Of a stretch of 64,000 nucleotides of DNA, positions 45,164 through 54,052 are shown piece after piece. The translations under genes were made by a program, and so were the position numbers. The notes beneath the pieces were generated by a model. It was not told the origin of the DNA. It did not search any database and saw only the letters and a list, made by a program, of their open reading frames with translations. How positions within the stretch are numbered: the first letter of the stretch is position 1; each line of letters begins with the position of its first letter. Source of the DNA: Candidatus Rhodoferax odensensis (GTDB lineage: Bacteria > Pseudomonadota > Gammaproteobacteria > Burkholderiales > Burkholderiaceae_C); assembly GCA_016718405.1 (NCBI GenBank), contig JADKDJ010000003.1, positions 502,734 to 566,733 on the forward strand. Reading direction: 5' to 3'.

Positions 45164-46555
45164 TCAAACAGCCACCGCCACGCCTGGCAGGGTGATGGTG
45201 AAGCAACTGCCCTGCCCCAGCGTGCTGCTCACCTCCACGCTGCCCCCGTGGCGCCGCGCCGCACGTTGGACGATGGCCAGCCCGAGCCCCGTGCCGGCAA
45301 TGTTGCCCACATTCGTGGCCCGGTGAAAGGTGTCGAACAACTGGGGCAGCGCCTGTGCGGGGATGCCTATGCCCTGGTCGCGCACCTCGATTTGCAGGGT
45401 GCCCGATTCGTATCGCACCCGCAGTTCCACCTTGCCGCCCTCAGGGGAATACTTGATGGCGTTGGACAGCAGGTTGCCCACCATGAAGCGCAAGAGCTTT
45501 GCATCGACCATGAGCAAGGGTGCCGCCAAGTCCAGATGCAGTTGCACGCTGATCTGGATGCCCGGTGCAATCAAGGTGCGGGCTTCTCCTGCCAAAGCCT
45601 CGCACAGCGCCGCCAGATCGGTGGCGGCGGGCGCGCACTCCAGCATGTCGGCGTCGTCGCGTCCAATGGTCAGCACCTTGTCGAGCATGTCAGTCATGCG
45701 CCCAACCGCGCCCTCGATGGCGTCGAACAAGGCATCGCGTTCATCGGTCGCAAGCCGCTCGCCATAGTGCCGCAGCAGTTCTTCGGAGGACAGAATGGTC
45801 GACAGCGGCGTACGAAATTCATGCGAGGTCATGGCCACGAAGGTTGACTTCAGGGTGTTGATCTCGCGCATCTTGGCAATGACTTGCTGGGATTGCAGTT
45901 GCTCGGTGCGCCGGGCTTCCTCGATGATGCCGCTCTGCTGGCGCACCGTCTGCAGCGACTGTGACAACTCCGCCTCGGCGCGCCTGCCAAGGCGCTGAAA
46001 GTAGATGAAACACACCGTGAACATGAAGAACGAGGTCAAGCCGTTGATCTGCATGTTCAGCGCCATGTCCGCTTCGCTCATCGCAGTCTGCCCCCATCGG
46101 GGCAGCCATGCGGTCAGCACATCCAGACCCATGTAGACGCCCACCACCCAGGCGATTCCGGCCAGCATCTTGCGCACTTCCGTCACGCCAAACAGCAAGA
46201 TCGGCACCAGAATGACCGACAGCAGGGCCATCCGGTAGCCGTCGTTGTGGGTGGAGGCACTGGCGATAAAGGTGATGAGCACTGGTGGCAGAAAGCACAG
46301 CAGCGTGCGCGAAAGGGTGTAGCGCTGCACCTGGTTTAACAGCACCACCAGGGAGTACAGGGCAGAGCCCGTCAGGATCAGGGCCGCAGCCACGGTATCG
46401 GCGCGCCACCACCGCACCAAACCGGCCACCAACATGACCACCGCAATCGAGGCGGCGATCTGGTTGCACAGCGTGATCTTGCGCGCCAGCTCAGGGTCCG
46501 CGATGGCCGCAACCCCGGCCCTGGACAAGCCACTCCAGATGCGCCGCGCGTTCAC
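45164..46555 (-). CDS. membrane sensor histidine kinase
   Basis: 463 residues: about six hydrophobic segments (residues ~30-200) without a periplasmic domain of note, a short coiled coil, HisKA with histidine 245 in FVAMTSHEFRTPLSTIL, then HATPase: NLLSNAIKYSPEG, VRDQGIGIPAQALP, GTGLGLAIVQRAARRHGG. The catalytic core resembles that of the kinase at 40964-43726 (similar MTSHEFRTPL-ILSS-ELL-YYGERLA and FHRA-NVGNI-GTG strings), so the two are paralogues. No regulator is adjacent on this strand. Confidence 0.92.
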   Translation of the reverse strand: MNARRIWSGLSRAGVAAIADPELARKITLCNQIAASIAVVMLVAGLVRWWRADTVAAALILTGSALYSLVVLLNQVQRYTLSRTLLCFLPPVLITFIASASTHNDGYRMALLSVILVPILLFGVTEVRKMLAGIAWVVGVYMGLDVLTAWLPRWGQTAMSEADMALNMQINGLTSFFMFTVCFIYFQRLGRRAEAELSQSLQTVRQQSGIIEEARRTEQLQSQQVIAKMREINTLKSTFVAMTSHEFRTPLSTILSSEELLRHYGERLATDERDALFDAIEGAVGRMTDMLDKVLTIGRDDADMLECAPAATDLAALCEALAGEARTLIAPGIQISVQLHLDLAAPLLMVDAKLLRFMVGNLLSNAIKYSPEGGKVELRVRYESGTLQIEVRDQGIGIPAQALPQLFDTFHRATNVGNIAGTGLGLAIVQRAARRHGGSVEVSSTLGQGSCFTITLPGVAVAV

Positions 46556-46674
46556 GGCGCGCCTTCAGCAGATGTACAAAGGGAGAGACACTTCAACCAC
46601 ATGGCGCGAAGTATCGCACCGTGGGCCAGCTTGTGGACGAGCCGTGATGGGCGCACGCCCTTTGCTCAAGCGAC

Positions 46675-47094
46675 TCAAAGGTCGGCAAACGGATTGACGA
46701 TGCGTACGCCGCCGATGACTTCGCCCGTATTCAGGTCTTCACTGAAAAGCACGCCGCAGCCGGCTGTCTGGGCGCTGGCCAAAATGAGGGCTTCATAAAA
46801 CGAGACACTGCGTGTTTGATGCAGATCCAGGCCGACGCGGATGATGGCGGGGGTGACTTGGATCACCTCAAACTGCTCGTACAGATCAAGCTGGACACGC
46901 ACCTGTTGCGCGGGTAGCCGGAGCTTTTTGAGGGCAACGTTGCAGTACTCTTGGAGGACTTGGGTCGATAACACGCCGTCGGCGCCCTCATAAAGTCGCT
47001 TGAGAACGGCCAACGCGGCGCGCTGTTTTGTCGGCGCATCTCTGGCCTGTGCGTAAACCAGCACATTGGTATCGATGAAGCTGCGCGCGGCCAT
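46675..47094 (-). CDS. PIN-domain toxin (VapC-like)
   Basis: 139 residues from ATG 47094, 4 bp after the antitoxin stop. PIN fold acidic residues are visible: RSFIDTNVLVYAQ (first Asp), LQEYCNV (Glu), SFYEALILASA (third position Glu instead of the usual Asp) and LFSEDLNTG (Asp). Predicted endoribonuclease that blocks translation when free of antitoxin. Upstream in-frame codons belong to the antitoxin gene. Confidence 0.9.
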   Translation of the reverse strand: MAARSFIDTNVLVYAQARDAPTKQRAALAVLKRLYEGADGVLSTQVLQEYCNVALKKLRLPAQQVRVQLDLYEQFEVIQVTPAIIRVGLDLHQTRSVSFYEALILASAQTAGCGVLFSEDLNTGEVIGGVRIVNPFADL

Positions 47095-47098
47095 CAGC

Positions 47099-47323
47099 TC
47101 AGCGCTCGTTGGCTTCGTCACGGTTGAAGCGCCAATCCCCCAACTGGACCTGGGACTCCAGGCAACGCTGCTCAAATTGGGCCCACTGCTGCCCTCGGCG
47201 GGCGCTGCCGGCCAATTGTTCCAGGTAGTCGCGCACCACCTGATTGAGACTCTTGCCCATCTTTTGGGCGGCTTCGCGGGCACGCTGGGCGACTTGCTCG
47301 TCAATCGAAAGGGTGATGTTCAT
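47099..47323 (-). CDS. antitoxin of the PIN toxin
   Basis: 74 residues from ATG 47323. MNITLSIDEQVAQRAREAAQKMGKSL... (beginning) is a ribbon-helix-helix strand plus helix, as in DUF6364-type antitoxins; the C-terminal tail (RGQQWAQFEQRCLES, GDWRFNRDEANER) would wrap the toxin. A palindromic operator lies just upstream. A decayed copy of this gene is present at 49440-49499. Confidence 0.87.
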   Translation of the reverse strand: MNITLSIDEQVAQRAREAAQKMGKSLNQVVRDYLEQLAGSARRGQQWAQFEQRCLESQVQLGDWRFNRDEANER

Positions 47324-47347
47324 GGGTGGCTCCTGCACATTGAATTC

Positions 47348-47362
47348 GCACATATTATGTGC
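47348..47362. promoter_or_regulatory. palindromic operator of the toxin-antitoxin operon
   Basis: GCACATA-T-TATGTGC, a perfect 7-bp dyad with a 1-nt centre, 25 bp before the antitoxin ATG. The typical target of a ribbon-helix-helix antitoxin. The related site near 49520 is decayed. Confidence 0.7.
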
Positions 47363-47433
47363 ACACACTTCAAGTTTGTCAAAACAAGACTTAAGTTGGC
47401 CCTTATCTGGCACCCCCCCCTGAGGGTTGGTGT

Positions 47434-47910
47434 TTGTCGACCGACTGCGGCCTGCTGACAACTCACTCCATCTTGCTGACGACCGGTGCGCTCGCCTTGA
47501 CCTCTCACCGACTTTCACCGCACCCTCTGGCACTGTCCACCTGCACCACCCACCAAGATCGAACAGACCCGGACTTCTATGTCCAGCATTTCGCCGCCAG
47601 GATATCGTTTGACTGCGGCTGGTACATCAACCTGGAGTTTGGAGGCAAATCTGCTTCGCTACAGTTCATGGCACCCCAGCCGGGTCAGCCGCTTTGCAAC
47701 CCCGCCGGGCTGACCTACAACTTCTGCGTGGCCGATGTGGATGCGCAATTTCAGACCCTGACCACGGCCGGGTTGGCCGTCACCATGCCGCTGGAGGACC
47801 ACCCATGGGGCGACCGGGGGTTTGCCGTGGAAGACCCCAATGGCATCACGCTCTACATCTACTCCGAGCGCGAGCCCAGCGCCGAATTCAAACCGTTCTA
47901 CAAGCTCTGA
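47434..47910 (+). CDS. VOC-family protein, N-terminus doubtful
   Basis: Up to 158 residues. From about residue 44 it is a VOC (glyoxalase/bleomycin-resistance) fold: DFYVQHFAARISFDCGWYINL, LQFMAPQPGQP, TYNFCVADVDAQFQTL, DHPWGDRGFAVEDPNGITLYIYSE (quoted in parts). The first ~40 residues do not look like the normal opening strand, so the real start is missing, in another frame, or the gene is 5'-damaged. Family members bind metals and small electrophiles or antibiotics. Confidence 0.7.
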   Translation: MSTDCGLLTTHSILLTTGALALTSHRLSPHPLALSTCTTHQDRTDPDFYVQHFAARISFDCGWYINLEFGGKSASLQFMAPQPGQPLCNPAGLTYNFCVADVDAQFQTLTTAGLAVTMPLEDHPWGDRGFAVEDPNGITLYIYSEREPSAEFKPFYKL

Positions 47911-48204
47911 TCCCATGTCCACCCCAGCGGCTGCGTCGTAGTTTGGCCTGGGTGCTGTAGAGGCGGATGCGGTCATCCATGCCATCAGCGAAGCGGTGCC
48001 ACGTCTGCTGCCCAGGGTTTTGCAAGCCTTTGGAGCAGCCCGCCGCGCGCAGGCATCGGCTACGGTGCCGTGCAGCGTGTGACTGAGCGACGTCAGCACG
48101 CTGCACCACTGCTTTAACGCCATCTCAGAGTTGCACGACACCCGACGGATTGTTAGCATCCGCGGTTGTCATTGCGTCCGATCTCGACCGAGGAGCGCCC
48201 TGCC
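47911..48204. other. intergenic region with a possible dead DUF1801-gene start
   Basis: It opens with CTGATCCCATGTCCACCCCA, the same 20 bases that precede and begin the DUF1801 gene at 49652. Here the frame stops after eight codons. The rest shows no gene. I read it as a remnant of a duplication. Confidence 0.4.
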
Positions 48205-49434
48205 ATGTTGAAACTTATTGTCATTGCTGCCGTCGCCCTGTTACTGGTGCTCGGTCTAAGCGGCTTCTCGCTGTTCGGCGGTCCCAAGGCGGTTGCGCGC
48301 GAGAGCCGTGGGCCGTTCGAAATCGAGACCCTGGTCAAACGCATCTCCGCCGGTGGTTTTCCCAACACGTCGGGCAATCCCTTTGAGCGCACGGAAGTCA
48401 CCGAGTTTCGGCTCTACCACCGGGGCAAGCCAATAGCCGTCGCGGTGCGCGGCGGCACCATCGACAGTTTTTGGGAGGCGCGTTTTCTGGAAGACGCCCC
48501 GCGTCCCGCAGTGCTGTTGGCGGCCACCGGGCTGTGGCTGGTCAGCGAGGAGAACGGCGCGGCAAAGATCGAGGAGCTCAAGGAGCAGGACACCAGCGGT
48601 GCGCTGATGCAGTGGCTCGACGGCGCCGATGGCCAGCCGGCCAAACCGGTCGATGTGGGCATTCGCGATGCGCGGGGCGAACCACGCGGCTACAAGGGCG
48701 GCACGCTGCTGCTGCTGGGGCGCGGGGTGGTGCTGGACGTGCGCACGCTGGCCATCCAGCGTTACCGGCCCTACCAGGCTGACGATTACAGTGTCAGCAA
48801 CGCAAACGCGGTGCGCCTGTCGCCGGGACGCAGCCAGTACGTTCTGCTGGGCGAGAAATCGATTCGCGATGACAACACCACGGCGTATGCCATGGTGGTA
48901 GCGGACTCCGGCCGTCAAATGGCCTACGCGCTGCCTTTTGACCGCAAAGCCACCCGCCTGGTCGATGTCAAAGCCATCGACGCCGCCTGGTTTGACCACC
49001 ATTTCACTTGGGCTCGGGACACCAATGGTGCCGAGAAGCTGGTGCAGCGCACGGGCGCGCCGCCGTACCCGCGCCTGGGGCGCATCGTCAACTTCGGCAG
49101 CGTCATGGCGGACTACCGCTTGGACGAAGCCACGCCAGCATTGCAGCAGGCGCTGCTGGCCTTTCTGGTCGAGCGCTTCAATGCCAAGGTGCAGCCATCG
49201 CGCACAGCGGATGTGCCAGACACCCCAGGCACGGTGATCTGGCTGCGCATGGGCGCGCGGGAATACAAGCTTCGGTATGAGCCGAAGGACAAGCAACTGC
49301 TGCTGTCATTTCCCTCGGTGCACCTGAACGAAGAGGACGCCTACGCCCGCTTGAAGGAAGCGGCGCAAGCCTTCAACGCCGTACTGGCTGCGGGCCACCA
49401 CCGGGACTTGTTCGACGACGCCCCGACGAAATAG
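48205..49434 (+). CDS. membrane-anchored protein, unknown function
   Basis: 409 residues from ATG 48205. One N-terminal hydrophobic helix (LIVIAAVALLLVLGLSGFSLF), then a soluble, likely periplasmic domain with EFRLYHRGKPIAVAV, FWEARFLEDAPRPAVLLAATGLWLVSEE, GRGVVLDVRTLAIQRYRPY and VRLSPGRSQYVLLGE. I do not recognise the family. It looks intact, with normal codon use. Confidence 0.8.
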   Translation: MLKLIVIAAVALLLVLGLSGFSLFGGPKAVARESRGPFEIETLVKRISAGGFPNTSGNPFERTEVTEFRLYHRGKPIAVAVRGGTIDSFWEARFLEDAPRPAVLLAATGLWLVSEENGAAKIEELKEQDTSGALMQWLDGADGQPAKPVDVGIRDARGEPRGYKGGTLLLLGRGVVLDVRTLAIQRYRPYQADDYSVSNANAVRLSPGRSQYVLLGEKSIRDDNTTAYAMVVADSGRQMAYALPFDRKATRLVDVKAIDAAWFDHHFTWARDTNGAEKLVQRTGAPPYPRLGRIVNFGSVMADYRLDEATPALQQALLAFLVERFNAKVQPSRTADVPDTPGTVIWLRMGAREYKLRYEPKDKQLLLSFPSVHLNEEDAYARLKEAAQAFNAVLAAGHHRDLFDDAPTK

Positions 49435-49439
49435 CCAGA

Positions 49440-49499
49440 ATGGGATGCTTTGCGGGCGCGCTGAACGACTTACTCATCAACGGAAAGGGTGATGTTCAT
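49440..49499 (-). pseudogene. decayed antitoxin gene
   Basis: From ATG 49499 the frame reads MNITLSVDE, then a stop, then VVQRARKAS: the same start as the antitoxin at 47099-47323, with the tenth codon changed to TAA. The upstream sequence also resembles that operon's operator in damaged form (GCACTTTCTATGTGC). No toxin follows. Confidence 0.75.
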
Positions 49500-49651
49500 G
49501 GGGTGGGTCCGTACATTGAAGTCGCACTTTCTATGTGCACGCACTCGAAGTGTGACGAAGTCCAGGTGTCGGATTTGTTCAAGACCCGGCCACGCACCTG
49601 GCATATAGTCGCGACTTGTTGACAGCTCGCGTCGCCTTGAACGCTGATCCC

Positions 49652-50017
49652 ATGTCCACCCCACGCGTCACCCAACTGCTCGAAGACATCCGCGCGCTCG
49701 ATCAAGACCGCCATGCGCTGGTGCAAGCCCTGCGAAAACACATCCTTGACCTTGGACCCTCGGTGTCCGAAGAGGTGAAGTACGGCGGCCTGCTGTTCAG
49801 CGCGGGCACCCCGTTTTGTGGTGTGTTCGCCTACGCCAAACATGTCTCGCTGGAGTTTGGCGCGGGCGCCTCCTTGCCAGACCCGCACCAGGTGCTCGAA
49901 GGTGCGGGTAAATTGCGCCGCCACATCAAGCTCACCACATTGCGGGATATATCGGACAAGCGCGTGCAGGCCTACCTCGCCCTGGCTTTACAGGCGTCGG
50001 CCAAACCTCAGAAGTAG
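49652..50017 (+). CDS. DUF1801 domain protein
   Basis: 121 residues from ATG 49652. SVSEEVKYGGLLFSAGTPFCGVFAYAKHVSLEFG and KLRRHIKLTTLRDISDKRVQAYL fit DUF1801 (YdhG-like), an SRPBCC-like small fold in bacteria with no known reaction. Upstream is the dead antitoxin. Confidence 0.82.
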   Translation: MSTPRVTQLLEDIRALDQDRHALVQALRKHILDLGPSVSEEVKYGGLLFSAGTPFCGVFAYAKHVSLEFGAGASLPDPHQVLEGAGKLRRHIKLTTLRDISDKRVQAYLALALQASAKPQK

Positions 50018-50122
50018 CCCGACGCCGACGCAACGGCCAGCAGTTCCACACTGACCACATCGCATCGGGCCTATGCAAGCCGTGAGGCGCATTACACGGT
50101 CCTCGCACCGACTGGATGACTG

Positions 50123-51295
50123 TCAGGCGGAGATGGACTTGCCCGCTATCCATGGCCGCAGCAACGCTGATGCCGCGCGATAGGCGAGTCGATCCGACCA
50201 AGTGCCATAGGCTTGCGCCCGCACCCACATCAATATGGCGGGCATCAGAAGGCGGAGTCTTCTTTCGGCGCAGTGCCCCGCCGACGGCACGAGCCACACG
50301 GTGTTTTGCGGCCCACCGTGAAACAGGAGGGAATCGTCCGGCCGAACATAGGGGTCGTCATCGCCATTGATGGCCAGCAACGGCGACATGGATTTCAAGC
50401 TTTGTGGGGTCAGCAACCCCTGCGCGGCGAGGGAAAACGCCTCCAGGATCGTGGCGGCCATGGCGGGCGTGGGCAGCGCCGCGAGCCGCATGGCGTTAGC
50501 GACGATCCCCGTCATGCCATGGGGCAGATTGGCCAAAAGCGCGCCGTCGGACGCGGTAGCGGCAATCGGTCCGCCCAGGTCCACGGCAAAGTCAACGTCG
50601 CCGCGCAACGCCAATTTCGCCGCCCAATGGCCCCCGAAACTAAGGCCGAAAATGCCTTTGCTGCGATGCGCCCCGCCACAACTTTCGAGCACGGCACGGT
50701 AGACCCACTCAGAGTCCTTCGATAGCGCCAGCATGGATTCGCCGGTGCCCGGCATGTCAAAGGCGACCACCTCAAATCCGGTGGCACGCGCGATCAGGCT
50801 GGCCAGCCGGTGCAACTCAACTTTGAGCGTATCCACACCGCCCGTGAGGCAAAGCAGTGGCTGCGTGCGGCTATTCACCCGCGCGCCGTAGCGGTGCACG
50901 GCGACCTTTGTTTGCGCATCCCCGTTTCCAACCCACAGGACGTCGCGCCAGAACGGGACCGCAAACTCCCAGCTTGCAAGCCGAAAACACGCCAGCTGCC
51001 GCGCATACGCACGCTCCTGGGCACGGCTGACAATGCAGGGGAACTTCGCCGCACCATAGAGCAGCGCCGCCTGGAGAAAGGACCCCTTGGCCTGCATTGA
51101 CTCGGCGGCGCGGCTCCATTCGTAGGCCCATCCAGCAGGGCCATCGGCCCACATGGAGGCGATTCGAGGCCCCACCTGGCTCACCGTCTGGCGCGCAATC
51201 CCCCACGCCACCATTTGTCGGGCGCGTTCGGCAAGCACGTCGGCCACATCAATGGGGAACTCGAATCTTGCCGAAGCGGGCTCAAATGGCGTCAC
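50123..51295 (-). CDS. alpha/beta hydrolase (FrsA-like)
   Basis: 390 residues. N-terminal helical part (~150 residues, e.g. GSFLQAALLYGAAKFPC) and a C-terminal hydrolase: LLCLTGGVDTLKVELHRL, FDMPGTGES, nucleophile elbow GLSFGGHWAAKLAL, acid NGDDDPYVRP and histidine SAGHC. The plan is that of FrsA/YqiA-type esterases. Substrate unknown. Confidence 0.87.
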   Translation of the reverse strand: MTPFEPASARFEFPIDVADVLAERARQMVAWGIARQTVSQVGPRIASMWADGPAGWAYEWSRAAESMQAKGSFLQAALLYGAAKFPCIVSRAQERAYARQLACFRLASWEFAVPFWRDVLWVGNGDAQTKVAVHRYGARVNSRTQPLLCLTGGVDTLKVELHRLASLIARATGFEVVAFDMPGTGESMLALSKDSEWVYRAVLESCGGAHRSKGIFGLSFGGHWAAKLALRGDVDFAVDLGGPIAATASDGALLANLPHGMTGIVANAMRLAALPTPAMAATILEAFSLAAQGLLTPQSLKSMSPLLAINGDDDPYVRPDDSLLFHGGPQNTVWLVPSAGHCAERRLRLLMPAILMWVRAQAYGTWSDRLAYRAASALLRPWIAGKSISA

Positions 51296-51547
51296 AATTT
51301 CCGATCAGTAAATGGGTTGACAGGGGCCACTCTGGCCGTCGTTGGCCGGCCGGTGTGGCACTTCACACAGGAGCGGGGCGTACCCATGACCCAAGCGGTG
51401 TTGGTCTGTTTCATTCACCCTGTGAATTGTCAACGCAAAGAAAGGGGTTCCCTGTGCCTGAGGCATGTGAAAGGCAGGCCGGGTGCCCGGTGGTGGCGGG
51501 TTCATGTCCATCTTTGAGCATTTGCGAGCGGTCAGCGGGTCAACAAA

Positions 51548-51605
51548 TTGCTCCTGAAGTGATAGCTGCTTGTGGGCGTCTCTAAAGGGCTAAAGGCCGA
51601 TTTGA
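51548..51605 (+). repeat. Comamonadaceae short interspersed element
   Basis: TTGCTCCTGAAGTGATAGCT followed by GCTTGTGGGCGTCTCTAAAG and GGCTAAAGGCCGATTTG. I recall variants of this AGCTGCT-centred element as common intergenic repeats in Comamonadaceae. Function unknown. Confidence 0.5.
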
Positions 51606-51707
51606 TTCACAATTCAGGCCGTACGCTACAGCGCAGTGTGTCGCCCATCGCATTGGCCAACGCCGCAACTCGGGCGCAGGACGAATTCGTTAACGTGGAA
51701 AAACACT

Positions 51708-51783
51708 GTCATTGCGAACGCAGTGAAGCAATCCATGGCGTCCAAAAACCATGGATCGCCACGGCCTGCGGCCTCGCGATGAC
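51708..51783. repeat. imperfect inverted repeat of the TCATTGCGA...TCGCGATGAC type
   Basis: GTCATTGCGAACGCAGTGAA, GCAATCCATGG, a short loop, then CCATGGATCGCC and GCCTCGCGATGAC. The ends pair (GTCATTGCGA / TCGCGATGAC) and the centre pairs (CCATGG). A widespread bacterial intergenic palindromic repeat type. Confidence 0.65.
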
Positions 51784-51858
51784 GATACAGGTTCAAGGTC
51801 CGTGTTGCGGTATCGGGCCAGATTCGGGAGGCTCGCAATGTCGGTACCGGGACGTCGG

Positions 51859-52263
51859 TTAGTGGTTCGCGCCAACGTGCGCAAACTGCACTGCCGAACC
51901 ACCCGACCGCCATTGGCGCAGCGGCTCCACCATGGCAGCAATCAGCGGGTCGGTGCCAAAGTTGGCGGGCACGGCCGGGGTCGCTGTGGTGGGGGTATGG
52001 GCCAGCATCCGATCAAAGCCGCCAATCGTCAGATCAACTTTGGCAACTTGGGGTGCCGTGTGCGGTGTACCGTTGCGCAGCGGTACAACCATGGCGGCAA
52101 TCAGCGGGTCGGTGCCGAAGTTGGCGGGAACTGCGGGAGCCGAGCTTACGGGAGTGTGGTTGAACATGCGCTCAAAACTCAAGGCCACCGGATCGGTGGC
52201 AGCCTGGGCGCAAGCGCCAAACAAAGCGAGGATGGTAGCAGACAGAAGGTGTGAGCGATTCAT
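51859..52263 (-). CDS. small secreted repeat protein, copy B (two repeats)
   Basis: 134 residues: signal peptide nearly the same as copy A (MNRSHLLSATILALFGACAQA), then repeat 1 (SFERMFNHTP, PAVPANFGTDPLIAAMVVPL, RNG) and repeat 2 (GFDRMLAHTP, PAVPANFGTDPLIAAMVEPL, RQWRSGGSAVQFA), joined by HTAPQVAKVDLTIG. Only the last repeat has the W-R-SGGSAVQFA ending. Copy A looks like this protein with the middle deleted. Confidence 0.78.
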   Translation of the reverse strand: MNRSHLLSATILALFGACAQAATDPVALSFERMFNHTPVSSAPAVPANFGTDPLIAAMVVPLRNGTPHTAPQVAKVDLTIGGFDRMLAHTPTTATPAVPANFGTDPLIAAMVEPLRQWRSGGSAVQFAHVGANH

Positions 52264-52450
52264 GATGAGATTCTCCAAAAATGATGATGAACAAGGGCTT
52301 CTTTGTCCGTCCGGCTCATCGTGGTGTTGGGTGATCACGCTTGCGCCGTTCAGTGCCTCAATGATCTGCGGGCGAGGTATCAGCAAGATGTCGTTTCAGG
52401 GAGTCTTGTAACGGCTGTATCGCAGCAGATAGCGCTGTGTATCAATTGTT
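52264..52450 (-). promoter_or_regulatory. conserved leader of repeat protein copy B
   Basis: Motif AACAATTGATACA on the minus strand at 52438-52450, 175 nt before the ATG, as in copy A. The intervening sequence is closely similar to the copy A leader. With TTGATA as -35, CGATAC follows at 17 bp. Confidence 0.55.
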
Positions 52451-52479
52451 TCGGGCGCGCACCTTTGCGGCCCTCCCGC

Positions 52480-53697
52480 TCACCTGGCGACGATGCGCCC
52501 AGCGGCCAGGTCGGTCTGGTAGGCCTGCGTGTCGCTCAGGAATTTCGGCAGACGTGCCGGGTCGCTCCACTCGGGCGACAGGCGCACACTGGTCACGCGC
52601 AGCAGGTGCGCGCGGGCATGGTCCGTCAGGCGCGTGGCCACGGCTTGCACGAGTGGTGGCAGCGCTTCGTCCTCGCGGGCGGTTCGCGCCTGAAGTTCGC
52701 TGGCGCGCCAGCGCCCGGCACTGTCGTCCCAGTACAGCATCACGATCTTCAGATTGGGCAGCCCATTGACCGTGCCACTGCCAACGTACTGAGCGGGCTT
52801 GAGCGCCAGCGCGATCTCGGGGCGGCGCTGCAGTCCACGCGGTGTGGCTGCGCTCAGCGCCACGCTGCCGATCAGGCGCGCCACGGTCAGCGTACCGCTG
52901 GCGCGCTCCAGCAAGGCGGCGACTGTGTCGCCAAGCACGGGTTCGTCGGCGCGCAGGCGTGGCAGGCCAAGCCCGACAAGCAGACGCTCATACTCGGCCA
53001 ACCGCTGCTCGGTCAGCGCGGCCACGCGCTGCTCTACGTTGGCCGCCTGCTCAAAGTGCTGCGCCAGCGCTGCCGTGGGCTGCAGCGAGGCGGCGGCAGC
53101 GCGCAGCAGGGCCCGCGCTTCATCCAGGTTGTACTTCTTCTTCCAGGCGAACAAGTCCAGCCGCAAGTGCCGCGCCGGATCGGTCAGCACCACCACCCAG
53201 CGCGCATCCCCGCTGTCTTGCATCTCCAGCCAGCGCCAGCGCAGGCTGCCTTCGCGCTCGCTGCGCCAGCGCGGCGAGTCGGCGGCAATGTTCTGGTCCT
53301 TGATTGGCGAGTAGTAGCGGTGCACGCGCACCGGGCGCACGGTGTCGGCGTCGGGTGCGGGCAGCGCCGGGTTGTACAGGGTGATGGTCAGCAGCACCGG
53401 ATCGCGCAGATAGCCACCCCAGTCGTGGCTCTGGTCCTGTTCCAGGCGAAAAGTGGCGGCGCTGCGGTCGCGTGCTGCCGCGGGTGCCACCGTGGTCTTG
53501 AGTGTGTAGTCGCTCGGCGCTTCGCCCGCATCGACCATGCCCACCAGTTGGAAGCGACCAGGCAACTCGACCGAGGCCAGGCCCAGCAGTTCGATGCGCG
53601 CCGCCTTTGCGCCCGCTGCCAGGCGGCTGCCCCACAGCGCGAAGGACCCCAGCACGGCCAATACGGCCAACAGCGACAACCAGGCGGTGTAACGCAT
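52480..53697 (-). CDS. membrane-anchored protein of unknown function
   Basis: 405 residues from ATG 53697. One N-terminal helix (LSLLAVLAVLGSFALWGS), then a soluble extracytoplasmic part: ARIELLGLASVELPGRFQLVG, LRLDLFAWKKKYNLDEARALL, KIVMLYWDDSAGRW. No family recognised. Third gene of a three-gene operon; 2 bp after the preceding stop. Confidence 0.75.
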   Translation of the reverse strand: MRYTAWLSLLAVLAVLGSFALWGSRLAAGAKAARIELLGLASVELPGRFQLVGMVDAGEAPSDYTLKTTVAPAAARDRSAATFRLEQDQSHDWGGYLRDPVLLTITLYNPALPAPDADTVRPVRVHRYYSPIKDQNIAADSPRWRSEREGSLRWRWLEMQDSGDARWVVVLTDPARHLRLDLFAWKKKYNLDEARALLRAAAASLQPTAALAQHFEQAANVEQRVAALTEQRLAEYERLLVGLGLPRLRADEPVLGDTVAALLERASGTLTVARLIGSVALSAATPRGLQRRPEIALALKPAQYVGSGTVNGLPNLKIVMLYWDDSAGRWRASELQARTAREDEALPPLVQAVATRLTDHARAHLLRVTSVRLSPEWSDPARLPKFLSDTQAYQTDLAAGRIVAR

Positions 53698-53699
53698 GG

Positions 53700-54041
53700 T
53701 CAACTGGCCTGCGGGCTGTGCAGCGGCCAGCCCAGCGAATGGCGGCAGGCGCGGCACACCAAACCCTGCGCCAGCGGGTAGTGCGCATCGGTGTTGGTCC
53801 ACGTCTGAACGGCGTTGGCCAATAGATGCGCGGGCAATTCGGCCAGCGGCGGGCCGCTGTCAAGCACCACTTCAAGGTCAATCTTCGACCACGCCATGGG
53901 TGTTGCGGCGAGCACGCGTGCGCTCTGGCGCAGCAGCGCGTCCAGCGCGGGCGCGAGGTGCGGGCACAGCGCCGGCGCTGACCCGGCGGCGGCAGGTGTC
54001 GCGTTGGGCTGCGCGCCGGTTTGGTGGGTGTTGCGGTCCAC
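53700..54041 (-). CDS. small protein with a C-terminal CXXC, unknown function
   Basis: 113 residues: helical middle (LAPALDALLRQSARVLAATP) and a C-terminal VCRACRHSLGWPL. No signal peptide visible. Middle gene of the operon, 11 bp after the first gene. The CXXC might bind metal. Confidence 0.65.
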   Translation of the reverse strand: MDRNTHQTGAQPNATPAAAGSAPALCPHLAPALDALLRQSARVLAATPMAWSKIDLEVVLDSGPPLAELPAHLLANAVQTWTNTDAHYPLAQGLVCRACRHSLGWPLHSPQAS

Positions 54042-54052
54042 GACAGGCCCCG

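Larger units (their letters stand above)
51296..51858. other. intergenic region with two interspersed repeats
   Basis: About 560 bp with no gene-like frame. It contains the two repeats listed at 51548 and 51708 and otherwise nothing I can identify. Confidence 0.6.
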
